DNA of 64,000 bases from assembly GCA_022925895.1 (NCBI GenBank), contig JAKSYS010000085.1:62001-126000 (forward strand). The letters are read 5' to 3'. A program made the translations under genes and the position numbers. The stretch's first letter is position 1; each line of letters starts with the position of its first letter. Shown here in pieces: positions 1-12,247 of the stretch. The notes beneath the pieces were generated by a model. That model was not told the origin of the DNA. It worked only from the letters and a program-made list of their open reading frames with translations, and ran no database searches. This stretch comes from Fragilaria crotonensis (Eukaryota > Bacillariophyta > Fragilariophyceae > Fragilariales > Fragilariaceae).

Positions 1-1322
1 GCGACTATTCCTGCAACAACTGCTCCAATTACTAATGCTGTTCCTGTTGCCACAATTCCGACTACTCCAGCTGCTGTTCCGCTACTGCAACCACCAAGGC
101 GGGTGATGCTGCTACCGGAACAAAAGATGCCGGACACAATTTGAAAGGTGCCGCACACAATATGATGGATAAGGTGAAGGGTGTCTTCACACATCATGAT
201 GCGAAGGCTGATGCCCCAGCCACTATTCCCGGAAGTGAAACAGCGAAGGCTGCTGCTACTACTACTGGCGATGGCGCACACAATTTGATGGATAAGGTGA
301 AGGGTGTCTTCACACATCATGATGCGAAGGCTGATGCCCCAGCCACTATTCCCGGAAGTGAAACCGCGAAGGCTGCTGCTGTTACTACTGGAGATGGCGC
401 ACACAATTTGATGGAAAAAGTAAAGGGTGTATTCGCACCTCATGATGCGAAGGCCGATGCCCCAGCCACTATTCCCGGAAGTGAAACCGCCAAGGCTGCT
501 GCTACCACTACTGGAGATGCCGCACATAAAATGATGGAAAACGTGAAGGGTGTATTCACATCTCACGATGCGAAGGTTGATACCCCAGCCACTATTCCCG
601 GAAGTGAAACCGCGAAGACTGCTGCTGCTAATACCGGAGATGCCGCACATAATATGATGGAAAACGTGAAGGGAATATTCACATCTCATGATGCGAAGGT
701 TGATACCCCGGCCACTATTCCCGGAAGTGAAACCGCGAAGACTGCTGCTGCTGCTACTGGAGATGCCGCACACAATATGATGGAAAACGTGAAGGGCATA
801 TTCACATCGCATGATGCGAAGACTGATGCCCCAGCCACTATTCCCGGAAGTGAAACCGCAAAGAATGCTGCTGCGACTACTGGAGATGCCGCACACAATA
901 TGATGGAAAACGTGAAGGGCATATTCACATCTCATGATGCGAAGGTTGATGCCCCAGCCACTATTCCCGGAAGTGAAACTGCAAAGGCTGCTGCTGCTAC
1001 TACCGGAGATGCCGCACACAATACGATGGAAAAAGTGAAGGGTGCATTCACTTCTCCAGATGCTGCGAATTCGACGACTCCAGAAACAACGAAGACTGTT
1101 CCAGCGTCTGCTCCTGAAGACGAAGATGTCGTGCACATGTTGATGGGGAAACTGAACGGAATGTTCACATCGTCAGATGCTGCGACTTCGACTACTCCAG
1201 AAACAACCAAGACCGCTCCAGAGGCTGTTCCTGAACCTACAGACTCTTCGACTACTAGTACTGGGCACGAAGGTACAGAGCCCAACTTCATGGGCAAAGT
1301 GATGGGCATACTCGGACAGTAA
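1..1322 (+). CDS. Tandem-repeat hydrophilic protein, 5' end cut by window edge
   Basis: The protein is built from about eight near-identical 41-residue units (123-bp DNA period) plus two degenerate C-terminal units. Each unit has an amphipathic stretch of the type AHNMMENVKGIFTSHDAK followed by a Pro/Thr/Ala linker containing ATIPGSETAK. The first ATG in this frame is at 141, but the frame is open from about 81. Similar coding (ATIPA, ATIPT) lies upstream in another frame at 1-80, so the true start is outside the window and an intron or frameshift lies near 80. No signal peptide, membrane segment or catalytic motif is visible. The alternating amphipathic and disordered pattern recalls LEA-like or lipid-surface-binding repeat proteins. 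That is a resemblance only; I do not recognise the family. High similarity between units suggests recent expansion or homogenisation. Confidence 0.7.
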
Positions 1323-1427
1323 AGCTTCATCAAATACACATGTTCAGATGAATAATTTATAAACAACATACATGAAAAAGCCAGTCATGCCGACCCTCCC
1401 CATACGTTGCATTCCATATTCTTGACG

Positions 1428-2252
1428 TCACTTGTCTTTTTTGGGATCGTCAAAGTACATTTGTTCTATGGATCCATCGCAGCTGCTACTAATACCACCA
1501 GTCTCTTGAGTTACCGTTTGTCCTGTGTGGTTGTGTTTGTTGTCGTTCTTGTTATTGTTGGATCGTGCGAGTTTGACATTGGACAAGAGTCCACCCACGA
1601 ACCCTCCGACAAGTTTCGGAGCATCCTTTCCAATTTGTCTCGCAGCCACCGAATGCCGACTAAAGTCTTCCGTGTAATGTCGAGTTGCTGCATCTAGCTT
1701 GTTGATAATGAATCCATCAGGATCTTCGAGGACCGCTGTGACGGCGACGAGTAACAATTGATTGAAGGAGGCTTGAACTTTTGGGTGTGAAAGGATGGCA
1801 GCGATAAAGTCGGCTATGGAGTTGACCGCAAATTCCCACGACAAGGATAACTGCCTGGAAATGAAGTTTCTACATCGTTTTGATGGTGATGGTGGCAGCG
1901 GCGGCAGAGATGGATTTTGTACGCCATCATCGTTGACTCCATTCGTGTCATCCGTGAGCATTGTTGTGGCAGAAAACGTTTCAAGAATTTGTACTCCGAG
2001 TAGACCTGTAGTCGTACTGATATGATACGGGTTTCCTGCCCCGTCTACTCTAGCACTGTTATGCATACAACGTACAATACCGATACTGTCAGGACCTTTC
2101 AACATGATTGGCAGCCGTATGCGCTGTGCGGTGTCTCCAGTGCTTCCGGCATCCGTGTATGTGATTACTCTACTAGCGTACTGTAACTTTAATGAGTTAG
2201 TTTGAGTACTGGAGAACTCGAAAAGGAGTAGAGTGTAGCTAGTAGATAGCAT
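1428..2252 (-). CDS. Hypothetical protein, 274 aa
   Basis: An open frame of 274 codons with no recognised family. Its C-terminal half looks protein-like: a helical region of about 75 residues (from FAVNSIADFIAAILSHP through HYTEDFSRHS) is followed by a Gly/Val stretch (KLVGGFVGGLLSN) and an Asn/His-rich tail. A Pro/Ser spacer near residues 118-128 separates it from a less convincing N-terminal half, so the true start may be further in or an intron may be present. It is convergent with the repeat gene to its left and divergent from the J-protein gene to its right, sharing a 335-bp intergenic region with the latter. Confidence 0.45.
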   Translation of the reverse strand: MLSTSYTLLLFEFSSTQTNSLKLQYASRVITYTDAGSTGDTAQRIRLPIMLKGPDSIGIVRCMHNSARVDGAGNPYHISTTTGLLGVQILETFSATTMLTDDTNGVNDDGVQNPSLPPLPPSPSKRCRNFISRQLSLSWEFAVNSIADFIAAILSHPKVQASFNQLLLVAVTAVLEDPDGFIINKLDAATRHYTEDFSRHSVAARQIGKDAPKLVGGFVGGLLSNVKLARSNNNKNDNKHNHTGQTVTQETGGISSSCDGSIEQMYFDDPKKDK

Positions 2253-2587
2253 GCCGAGCTACGAGACATCGGCGAGCTACAGCACCAGATAAACGATTAC
2301 TCGTGTTGCGTAACACCTGGTACTACCGTAGTAGTACGTGGTACTTCCGTTGGAGATTGGAGATGCTGACGGACAGGAGCATGGCAAAGGCGGCAAATTC
2401 TCGGAATATCGACGTTCTTGACATCATCGCATACAAGTACTTGGGACACAATATTGATCTGTGGCGAACCCGTTGTCATTTCACCAGAAAGGCACACTCT
2501 CTACCCTATTCTGCATTGTCGAGATGGGAATGATTTGATTTTTGCGGCAAACTTGATAATTTAACATTAGACATTAGCCAGAGGAGG

Positions 2588-4585
2588 ATGATGATGAAGA
2601 TGACAAGGAATGCTCACAATCGACGAAAGGAAAGGGTTCTGCTTCGTATTCTCATACTGCTGCTGGTTTCCATGACAAGCACGAGAGCGCTCAAGATTCG
2701 GGATTCCAACATTCACGACAGTTCCACGAATACTGACGAAAAAAAGAAACAGGATCGAAAGCCATTATTGATTCAGTCCATATTGTACAACAATGCTGAT
2801 TTGTATGCTGCACATCCTGCATATCATGTTCCAACCAACGATGTGATCGATGAGTCTCATCTTCAACAATCAACAATGAAACGACCACCAGTCGATCTAC
2901 TCCACCCATATTATGCTGCCGCATCTGCTACAGCGACTGCAGCACAACACACGGTCGATACAGTGTACAAATTATTTCACGACAATTTCATTTTACGTCC
3001 ACCACGAGATTTGTGGGAAGGCTTTGTGGATGCCCTGTCCAATGTGCAACGGGGGTGTTGGGGTGCACTTTGCGGCGTGGTGGATGCAGGATGGGATGGA
3101 TACAGCGTGGCAGGATTGCCAGGACTGCTCGGAGGTGGAGTCTACGGACTATTGTCGGGAGTTTTGTTGGCCACTGGTGGCGTTGCGGCGGGATTGTACC
3201 AACTCCTGCAGGGGGCCAGCAATACGCCATTGGCGATTCAAGAAAGTAGTCATGGGAAAACGTGGGATCATGATGATGGACATTGGTTCTATTACAGTAT
3301 GGATGTTGAAGACAAACAAATCGATCACGATTTGGCATCGACCTTTCCAGAAGAATCGAGAAGGCGATCAGGGCGACATCTTCGACAGCGTTCGCGCCGT
3401 AGAGTCAAGGACAGGGAGTTTTATCTTCTCCTCAAAGTACCCACCGACGCATCTCAGTCAGAAATTAAGCGGGCGTACTATCGCGAAGCGTTGTTAACTC
3501 ACCCTGACAAGAATGTTGATGATTCAAAAGCCAATGAACGCTTCCAGCGTCTCAGTCTAGCATATCGTACACTCAGTAATGATGATACGCGAGAGGCCTA
3601 TGATCAAATGGGAAAATGCTTCGTTGAACCGCAGATCAACCAGCAACTCGACAGTTACACCTTCTTTGCCGTCATGTTTGGCAGTTATCTCGTGGAGCCG
3701 TACGTCGGCGAGCTCAAGATTGCGTCCTTGGTTGACTCCTTCCTTCGCATTACCGATGCAAGCCGTCTCAATGCGCACCGTGCTGACGATGCGAATTTGG
3801 ACCATGCGTCAGTATTGAAACAGAAGCGCCGTGCGCTTGACATTGCGCTACATCTGAGAGATCGACTGGCAAAGTACAATGCTGGAATTCAGTCCGAAGC
3901 GGAATTCCGAGCATCCTGCCAACTCGAAGCTGTGTCCATTGCCAAAGGCGACTTTGGAGATTCCTTTTTGATTTCCATTGGCCGTTCGCTCATGGTGGAA
4001 GGGAAAAAGTTTATCGGCAAGCACACATCTGTGTTTGGGTTGCATGGTGCGACTGCCAGCCTACAAGCGACAACATCAGACATGGTGGAAAGTTACCAAA
4101 CTCTTGTGGCGCTGTTCCAGTCCGTTGCGTCGTCCGTCGGCCCGCTCATGGAAGCATTCATTGCTGATGCAAAACGTCAAAACGAACGAACCAACTCCGA
4201 CGGTAGTTCAAGTAGCAGTGGCAGCAGTGGTGGTGGAAACCATTGTGGGAGTGAATACGACGCTAACATGGACACGGTGCTGCTCATTGAAAAGCTCGAG
4301 CGAAGTATTCCACGTGCACTCAGACTCGTTTGGCAACTCAATGATCGCGATATTCGTCAGACCTTAAAAGAAGCAGTAGATCGACTTTTGCGCGATGGAT
4401 CGTCGTACGACATTCGACTAGCCAGAGCCAGAGGGTTGGTCATTTTAGGGAGCGAATTTTACCAAATGGGTCTGAGAGAGAAACGCAAAGATCGGTGGGA
4501 AGATACGGATGCTCTTAAGCGATCAATGAGGACTGCGTTTGAAGCTGCTATGACGTCCGACATGCATGCTGGGTATTATGAATGA
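2588..4585 (+). CDS. J-domain protein with DnaJ-X region, secretory
   Basis: A 665-residue intronless Hsp40 co-chaperone. An N-terminal basic then hydrophobic segment (residues about 15-35, ending STRALKI) looks like a signal peptide or anchor, so the protein probably works in the secretory system. Residues about 145-205 form a Gly-rich hydrophobic stretch (GLPGLLGGGVYGLLSG). The J domain spans about 275-342 with an intact HPD at about 305, which stimulates Hsp70 ATPase. It is followed by a DnaJ-X-type region (SYTFFAVMFGSYLVEPYVGEL, shortened here to its start) as in Caj1/Djp1-like proteins. A Ser/Gly linker lies near residues 537-552. The order Gly-rich hydrophobic segment, J domain, X domain is repeated in the gene at 20614-22567, so the two are probably paralogues. 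The start is the first of three ATG codons near 2588. Confidence 0.85.
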   Translation: MMMKMTRNAHNRRKERVLLRILILLLVSMTSTRALKIRDSNIHDSSTNTDEKKKQDRKPLLIQSILYNNADLYAAHPAYHVPTNDVIDESHLQQSTMKRPPVDLLHPYYAAASATATAAQHTVDTVYKLFHDNFILRPPRDLWEGFVDALSNVQRGCWGALCGVVDAGWDGYSVAGLPGLLGGGVYGLLSGVLLATGGVAAGLYQLLQGASNTPLAIQESSHGKTWDHDDGHWFYYSMDVEDKQIDHDLASTFPEESRRRSGRHLRQRSRRRVKDREFYLLLKVPTDASQSEIKRAYYREALLTHPDKNVDDSKANERFQRLSLAYRTLSNDDTREAYDQMGKCFVEPQINQQLDSYTFFAVMFGSYLVEPYVGELKIASLVDSFLRITDASRLNAHRADDANLDHASVLKQKRRALDIALHLRDRLAKYNAGIQSEAEFRASCQLEAVSIAKGDFGDSFLISIGRSLMVEGKKFIGKHTSVFGLHGATASLQATTSDMVESYQTLVALFQSVASSVGPLMEAFIADAKRQNERTNSDGSSSSSGSSGGGNHCGSEYDANMDTVLLIEKLERSIPRALRLVWQLNDRDIRQTLKEAVDRLLRDGSSYDIRLARARGLVILGSEFYQMGLREKRKDRWEDTDALKRSMRTAFEAAMTSDMHAGYYE

Positions 4586-5628
4586 TCATGATGAAGGTGT
4601 GATCTAAAGTGTATCATTCGGTTCCGGCCATGCAGGGCAAAGCAGAGTACAGGGTGAACGTCATCTGAGAAACGCCGATTCATACACCTTCAAACGACCA
4701 TGCCCACCTGAGTTGATGCACCGCGGGCGGATAGTGTGCTGTTTGGTTACTGTATGATCCTGTACCTGATTTCTTCGATAATTTTGGCGCAAAAGCAAGT
4801 GGTACAGTCGACAACTTTCACGACTGCAAGGCCAAGCGCCTCGCACTCGAGGAAGTATCGAAAAGCTTGCAATAGTGCTAACTCGGAACGCCACCATCCG
4901 TTCATCGCCATTATGCATGGGGTTGCACGGCCCCTGGTAGCGTATCCTTACTCACATAAAGAACACCAACCAATGGCCTTTTTCATACTCTAACACCTTT
5001 TGTCCAAAAGGTTCCTAGAAGGGTCGGCTTAAGAAAGATGAAGCGGATACCAAAAGGAAGCTCGCCACGGAGCCATCGTGGGAATGTACTCTACTTCTAA
5101 TGAGTATGTGGGCATCTTTATGTTAATAGATGGATTGTGCAACGGTGAGAAATGATCCTGACACTCACCATTAGGTTACCACGATTAGGAACAAATTCTT
5201 GTAGTTGTATAACTGGCCATGGGAGTTAGCTTGCTTCAAAGGTCCGCTGGGAGCAGCTGGAAAGGACTTCCGCAGCCCATAGTATGGTTTCGGAAGCGGG
5301 GCGAAGATGCTACATGCTTTTTCCTTTTCGGGACGATACTTGGAGATTTGGATTATGTGGTACGTGGTACTAGTACTAGTACCAGGTACCAGTACCATTG
5401 GGAATGAAGTCCTCTACGACTAGTATACTCGAAGTTGCCCGTACACTCCAGTATCAGGTACATGTACTGTACTTGTACTCGATGCGCGTCGGTTCATGGT
5501 TGCGCATGGGCGACGTGCAGACGTGCCTCTCCGTGTTCTACGGAAGACGGTTGAGCAAGACGTTTTGGTGCTCACGGCTCCACTGATGCTGTTTGTTCGT
5601 TCTCTGTTCTGTCTGTTTATAGCTGACA
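4586..5628. other. Intergenic region, no gene seen
   Basis: No frame looks protein-like. The stretch at about 5350-5480 is packed with GTAC/GGTACC-type palindromes. Its right edge is the target site of the copia element. Confidence 0.6.
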
Positions 5629-5776
5629 TGATTGAACTAACGCGGGCAAGACGAGTACACAGTACAACGATGATGACGGTACAGTACGCTGATGGAATAG
5701 CTAGTGCACTCTTTTACGATCGCGTCTCTAGTTGCCCATGATTAACGCACCGTATTACTACGACTACCTTTATTCA
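5629..5776 (+). repeat. Left LTR of the copia element
   Basis: A 148-bp repeat starting TGATTGAACTAACG and ending ACCTTTATTCA, identical to the right copy by eye. Unusually short for an LTR. Confidence 0.92.
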
Positions 5777-6279
5777 GTTTATCAGACCCATGCTACGCCG
5801 CCATATCGCGTTCGTCGAGCTATGTTGCTATCCCCACTCGTCTCGCTGATAGGGATTGCCCTCTGGCTCGGATGGCCGAGGTTGCATGTTCAACCCCATC
5901 GCATGAAACGGCTGCACGCCTAGGCATGCTTCGAACTGCCCACCGACAGTGACCATAACGTGTCAACACGCCCACGTGGCCTGGCCGGTCGATCCCATGG
6001 TGTAATCAAACCCGGGGACAGCACATCATCGTCGAATGGTCGTGGTGCACCGTCATACGCATCCACTGGAAACGTGTGCGTTGGAAATTGTTACAGGATT
6101 CGTTTTGGTGATTGTCTCTTTATACGTCACCAACATTTATATACGACCGTTTAACTAAAAGGGTGACCTAACGGGCTAAGACGAAACGCCCCGAGTCCTT
6201 TTTTTTGCGGTTTTGATCGGATCATCTTTTTTCCTGTGTTCTGCCGATCGATCTCCTTTGTTTCGATCTTGCCTCCACG

Positions 6280-7777
6280 ATGCAGAACGCTGTAATGCGC
6301 GCCACGATGACTCGGATCGGCTTCACCGAAGCGGCGGCCCAGGCCATCGTGGAAGACCAAGGCATTGATTCTCTCGATGAGATTAAGCTCTTGACTGACG
6401 AAGAGATCGAGAGCCTTTGCAGGGTGCTCCGGAAACCTGGTGGGATGATACCAGGTGTTGGCGCCGGGGCGGCTCAAGTACAGAACCCCGGCGTTCAGGT
6501 GAACCAGCGTGCCGAAGGGCATCTCAAACTGCTTGCCTTTTATTTGAGACATCAGGCCCGAGTCAGCCGTGAAGTCAACGCTCCAGACATCACGCTTGAG
6601 TCGATTCGATCAGTTCGGGAGCTCCGTGAGTTCGAGTCCACCTACAAGACTCCGACTGATAACGTGCCTGCCATCAACGCCAAGGACTGGCCGAAGACAA
6701 TGGAATCGATCGAGGAGTACCTACGATCCTATCTAGGGGAACGGAAAATCCCACTCGCATATGTTGTTCGAAAGCACGTTGCGATTCCCGAAGGAGCCGA
6801 CCCTCCTACAAACTATCCTACGATCCAGGACGAAATGATAGCGAGGGCTCCGCACTACATGACACTTGCAAATGGAACGCAGGTGCCCGATCCCATTTAC
6901 CTTGTCAATAGGGAGAAGGTCTGGGATATAATTTCAGGATCACTCGCGACCATTCGTCGTGGACGTACGTCAAACCTGCACAACGCACGCGCGATGGCAG
7001 GATGGCGTTCAATGGGCTCTATCAACATTTTCTTGGCCCCAATAACGTTGACAATATGGCAACGCAGGCTGAGGACAAGCTTAGAATACAGTCTACAACG
7101 GTGAGCAGCGTCGTTGGGACTTTGAGCGCTATGTGAACGTTCACAAGCAACAGCATTCGATTATGGAAGGCCTTGTCGAACATGGCTACACGGGGATTGA
7201 TCCCAGATCGAAGGTCCGATTCCTTCTTGACGGGATAAAGACCGACAAGTTCGACGCCGTTAAGACCCGGATTATGTCTGACGAGCGACTTCGCAGTGAT
7301 TTTGATCTATGTGTCACTTTGTACCAGGATTACATCCGTCAAACCTCGAAGAGTAAGACAAATGCGACGGTCAATATCTCCGAGATGAAGTCGGGCTCGA
7401 AGCGAAAGATCGACTCAATTGAGGACAGGTACTATACCAAAGAGGAGTACCATTCTCTGACGCCCGAACAGAAGAAAGACCTTGCGTCCAAACGCCTCAA
7501 GAAGGGACACAAGCCCGGGGCTAAGGATAGTAAGGTTAAAGGTGCCAAGCCCCAGGACAAGCCAACCGGGAAAGAGGTGATCAAGAACCTCAAGGCCGTC
7601 AATCGTCAGGTCTCCCAGCTCGCCAAACAAATGGGGAAGGCAGCAGTGGCTGATGACGACACTGCACATTCGACGCATTCCGATTCGTCCGTGGAGGAAA
7701 AGAAAAGACCTACCGGGTCTAATCGTACGAACCCATCTCTTACCCGCCAGAAGAAAGCCACTGCCACCGACAAGTGA
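6280..7777 (+). mobile_element. gag region of the copia element
   Basis: This region encodes the structural (capsid-type) part. The N-terminal half contains a helical segment beginning MQNAVMRATM. The C-terminal part is Lys-rich (KSGSKRKIDSIEDRYYTKEEY) and basic, consistent with nucleic-acid binding. I see no CCHC zinc knuckle. It is preceded by a 500-bp leader after the left LTR. Confidence 0.75.
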
Positions 7778-7848
7778 CGAATAACTCTGGCGGTCCTCCG
7801 CTCGCTCGGATCGCTTGATGTGGCTGTGACCGAATCGCACACGATCTA

Positions 7849-10800
7849 GACTCCCATGCAGACCAGTGCGCCGTGGGTAGTAATTCTTTACTAGTGCATG
7901 ACTATGAGAAACCTATTAACGTCTCCGGTTATAATCCCAACGGGCCCGTGGCCAAAGATCTCAAGACTGTGTCGGCGGCACTCGCGTACGACGACCCAGT
8001 ATCGGGGGAGACGGTAATACTAATGGTCCATCAAGCAATTTACATCCCCGAACTCACCCATAACCTTCTTTCCACGATGCAGGTTCGTCTGAATGATGTG
8101 ATCGTAAACGATACGCCTCGTTTCCTCACGGATAATGTTACGGACCTTACGCATTCCTTGGTTATTCCGGTGGATGATACCGACACTCCCTATGTGATAC
8201 CTCTCTCGATCCAGGGTGTCACCTCCTCTTTCCCGACTCGCCGTCCTACAGTGGATGAATACGAGTCTCTTCCACACCTCTCGCTCACGAGTGCTGACGT
8301 TCCGTACGATCCCGCCGATTCGACATACGCGGAACAAGAACGCGCGCTCACTCAAGCGATTTTCGAAACAGGGGACCGCGTTGGAGCTCCGCCGCCGTCG
8401 AGACGGCTGTGCTCGGTTTCCAAAATGCATTCGTACGCCCGGAACATCGGAATCGGATTAGACGGAGCCCCTTCTCCAACTTTCGATGACGGCACTTTCT
8501 TGCGCTCACTGGTACGCTTCAATACTCTGAGGCGATCAGGGGCCGGTCCGCAGTTTGACTCGGACATGCTCGCTAGAAATTGGGGTATCGACCGCCAAAC
8601 AGCGCGTCGAACGGTGGATGTTACAACCCAGCGTGGCGTCCGGACGGTGTTGCACCCGACGTTGTCGCGTCGATTCCGGACCAACGACCGGCAGCTGAGA
8701 TACCGCCGTCTCGCCATCGACTGCTTTACGGATACTCTGATCTCAAACACGACATCGAAGCGCAATAATAAGTATGCGCAAATCTTTGCGACTGCCGACG
8801 GGTGGTGCAGGGCATATCCGATGACGAAGAAATCGGAAGCCCATGAGGGACTCTCGCTGCTATTCCAGCGCGAGGGTGTTCCCAATACGATCATCATGGA
8901 TGGTGCTCGAGAGCAGACCATGAGTCTGTTCCGTCGCAAATGCCGGGAAGCCGGGGTTCATGTCCGACAGACGGAACCGCACACTCCATGGTCCAATGCG
9001 GCGGAATCGGCGATCCGCGAATTAAAGAAAGGAGTCGGACGCCAGATGGTTCGCTCGGGAGCTCCGAAACGACTCTGGGACGACTGCCTCGAGCGTGAAG
9101 CATACGTACGTTCGTTTACGGCTCATGACATTTACAGACTGAACGGCCAAGTGCCAGAAACGCTCGTTAGCGGCGAAACAGCTGACATATCACCGCTCGC
9201 ACTCTTCAAATGGTATGAGTGGGTGTTGTTCCGTGACACGTCCGTCACGTACCCCGATGATTCGATGGTCCTGGGTAGGGACCTGGGACCGGCCATCGAC
9301 ATTGGACCAGCGATGACACGCAAGGTACTCAAGTCTAATGGCCAGGTAGTATATCGATCGACAGTGCGCGCATTGACTGCCGATGAGCTTGCTGACGAAA
9401 CTATGACTAAGAATCGCAGGGAATTTACGGAAAAGGTCAATGCGATTCTCGGAGATGGTTTCAAGTATGAAGATTTTGCCTCCGACCCCGAATTGGAGAC
9501 TTTCGAGACTCCGACCTATCAACACTATTCGGACGACGGCGACGGCGAGTTAACACCCCATGTCCTCGACGCGGACGACGATGTAGATGTCGATACGCAT
9601 GACCAATATGTCGGGGCTGAGGTGAACTTACCGATCGGCGACCGAATGATGAGTGGCAAGGTGAGGGGACGGAAGAGAACAGCAGACGGCAGTTTGGTAG
9701 GGAAGGCCAACGCCAACCCGATCCTTGATACGAGGACGTACGAGGTCGAGTTCCCGGACGGCCAAACAGCGGAACTCGCTGCTAACATTATCGCGCAGAA
9801 CATGTACGCCATGTGTGATACCGAAGGGAACCAGTACTTGCTTCTCGCTGGAATTGTTGACCACAGGAAGGACGATTCGGCAATCGAACGACCCGATATG
9901 TATATCCAACGTGGTTCCAACCAACAGATCCGCAAGACGACGAAGGGTTGGAGATTGTGCGTTGAGTGGAGGGATGGCAGCACCTCGTGGGAGCGCCTTG
10001 CTGACCTCAAGGAGTCTAACCCCGTCGAGGTGGCTGACTATGCCGTGTCTAAGGGAATAGATACGGAGCCCGCCTTCGCTTGGTGGGTACCGTTCACACT
10101 CAAACGACGAAACCGCATAATCGCGGCGGTGAACAGTCGCTATCACAAACGGACTCACAAATTTGGAATTGAGGTCCCGAAGACTTTTGACGACTGCGTC
10201 AGAATCGACAATGGAAACGGCAACACGATGTGGCAGGATGCGGTACGAAAGGAAATGTCGAAGGTGCGAATCGCCTTCCAAACCTTGGGCGACGATGACA
10301 GTCCGCCACCAACGTTCCAAGAAATTCGCTGCCATCTTGTGTTCGATGTGAAGATGGAGGACTTCCAGCGGAAGGCGCGCCTTGTCGCTGGGGGCCACAT
10401 GACAGAAACGCCAGCTTCTGTGACGTATGCAAGCGTCGTATCACGTGAATCCGTCAGGATCGCACTGACCCTGGCAGCTCTCAATGACTTGGAGGTCAAG
10501 ACGGCAGACATAGAGAATGCCTACCTGACCGCGCCGGTTGGTGAGAAAATATGGTGTCGCCTGGGACCTGAGTTCGGAGCTGATGCCGGGAAGAAGGCTC
10601 TGATCGTACGAGCCCTATACGGTCTTAAGTCGGCAGGTGCATCCTTTCGGAACCACCTTGCAGATTGCATGCGACATCTCGGGTGGGAGTCGTGCAAGGC
10701 CGACCAGGACGTATGGTTGAAGCCGGAGGTCAGAAAAGACGACGGCTATCAGTACTACGCGTACTGCCTCCTATACGTCGACGACATTTTGATCGTACAT

Positions 10801-11938
10801 CATGATGGAGTTCGAATGCTCAATGAAATAGACCACTTCTTTAAGACAAAGCCTGGGTCCATAAGGGATCCCGAATTTTATTTGGGAGCAAAGCTCCGAC
10901 CGCTCACTTTGGGCAATGGGGTACACGCCTGGGCGATGAGCTCCAGTAAGTACATTCAAGCTGCAGTGGAAAACGTGAAAGCGTTTCACCGCAAGCATTT
11001 TACGACTCGTCAATGGGCCAAGAGAACAACCGGTCCTTTCCCATTGAATTATCATCCAGAACTCGATACGACCCCAGAGTTGAAGGCTGATCAAGCATCG
11101 TTTTATCAAACTCAAATCGGTGTCCTGAGGTGGTGTGTGGAGCTCGGCCGCATAGACATCATAACGGAGGTGTCAGAATTGGCATCGTACCTGGCACTAC
11201 CTCAGGAAGGTCATCTGGAAGCCGTATTCCACTTGTTTAATTTCCTTGAAGCGACACAATGCGAGGATTGTATTTGATCCGACGTACCCGGAGATCGACA
11301 TGAGAGCCTTCAAGGAATGCGATTGGCGAGCGTTCTATGGGAACGCTAAGGAGGCACTGCCGCCGAACGCACCAACACCACGTGGGAAGGACGTGGACTT
11401 AAGGTTATTCGTCGACTCGGATCACGCCGGTGACAAGAAAACGCGCCGCTCACGAACCGGATTCTTGATCTATTTGAACTCGGCACCCATCACATGGTTT
11501 TCCAAGAAGCAGTCTACCATTGAGACGAGTGTATTCGGTGCAGAGTTCGTTGCAATGAAGCAAGGTATGGAGACGCTCCGCGGTCTCCGCTACAAGCTAC
11601 GTATGATGGGCGTCTCGTTGTCCGGTCCGTCATATATATATGGCGACAACATGTCAGTAGTACACAATACACAGCGGCCGGAGTCGACCCTGAAAAAGTC
11701 GAACTCGGTCTGCTACCACGCCGTGCGTGAAGCAGTTGCGATGGGCGAATGCCTCGTCGGTCATGTCTCGACACATGATAACCCCGCCGATATCTGCACA
11801 AAGATCATTCCGGGTGGTCAGAAACGTGATCATCTCGTTGGGTTAATATTGCGATATCACCGACCACAAGTGATACCCCTCATAGAGGTTCGCAGGTTCC
11901 TGGGTTTCCTTGCTGCGCCCTTCCTTGGTGCAAGCTAA
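7849..11938 (+). mobile_element. pol region: protease, integrase, RT, RNase H
   Basis: The retropepsin-type motif DSHADQC is at 7849. The integrase core shows AIDCF, IIMDGA and NAAESAIRE as the D, D and E elements around 8710-9030. The reverse transcriptase begins near FQEIRCHLVF (about 10315) and carries the YVDD catalytic box at about 10778. RNase H shows FVDSDHAGD near 11410 and a C-terminal HDNPADICTK segment. The integrase-before-RT order identifies the copia superfamily. Probably non-functional as it stands. Confidence 0.9.
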
Positions 11939-12014
11939 ATGTCACTATGTGTGTTCGTTCTTTATTTATCGACGACCTAATGTGCCCTAACGAGTCCCAT
12001 TAGTTCGAGGGGAC

Positions 12015-12162
12015 TGATTGAACTAACGCGGGCAAGACGAGTACACAGTACAACGATGATGACGGTACAGTACGCTGATGGAATAGCTAGTGCACTCTTT
12101 TACGATCGCGTCTCTAGTTGCCCATGATTAACGCACCGTATTACTACGACTACCTTTATTCA
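12015..12162 (+). repeat. Right LTR of the copia element
   Basis: Direct repeat of 5629-5776, identical by eye, and followed by the duplicated target GACAT. Confidence 0.92.
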
Positions 12163-12247
12163 GACATGTCACAATTAGTGCACACAACTCTCTAACAACG
12201 AATGAACTGGTACTCCGTCCTGTATACATCATCATAATAAAATCGGA

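Larger units (their letters stand above)
5629..12162 (+). mobile_element. Ty1/copia LTR retrotransposon, near-whole
   Basis: A 6.5-kb element bounded by two 148-bp direct repeats that read identically and have TG...CA ends. The flanks carry GACA(T) on both sides (5625-5629 and 12163-12167), a target-site duplication of 4-5 bp. A purine-rich tract (GAGGGGAC) sits directly before the right LTR. Just inside the left LTR, the sequence TTATCAGACCC weakly resembles an initiator-tRNA primer site. Parts in order are gag, protease, integrase, reverse transcriptase and RNase H, the Pseudoviridae order. The coding region looks interrupted about two or three times, so this copy is probably not active. 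Identical LTRs argue for a recent insertion. The pol sequence resembles the copia lineages common in diatoms. Confidence 0.93.

Noticed and set aside
686-1369. Long minus-strand frames opposite the 41-residue repeat gene
   Set aside because: They mirror the plus-strand repeats and have no independent protein features.
5860-5920. Possible tRNA-like stretch (GGTTGCATGTTCAACCCC)
   Set aside because: No complete cloverleaf or A box can be drawn, and it lies in the leader of the copia element. No convincing tRNA gene was found in the window.
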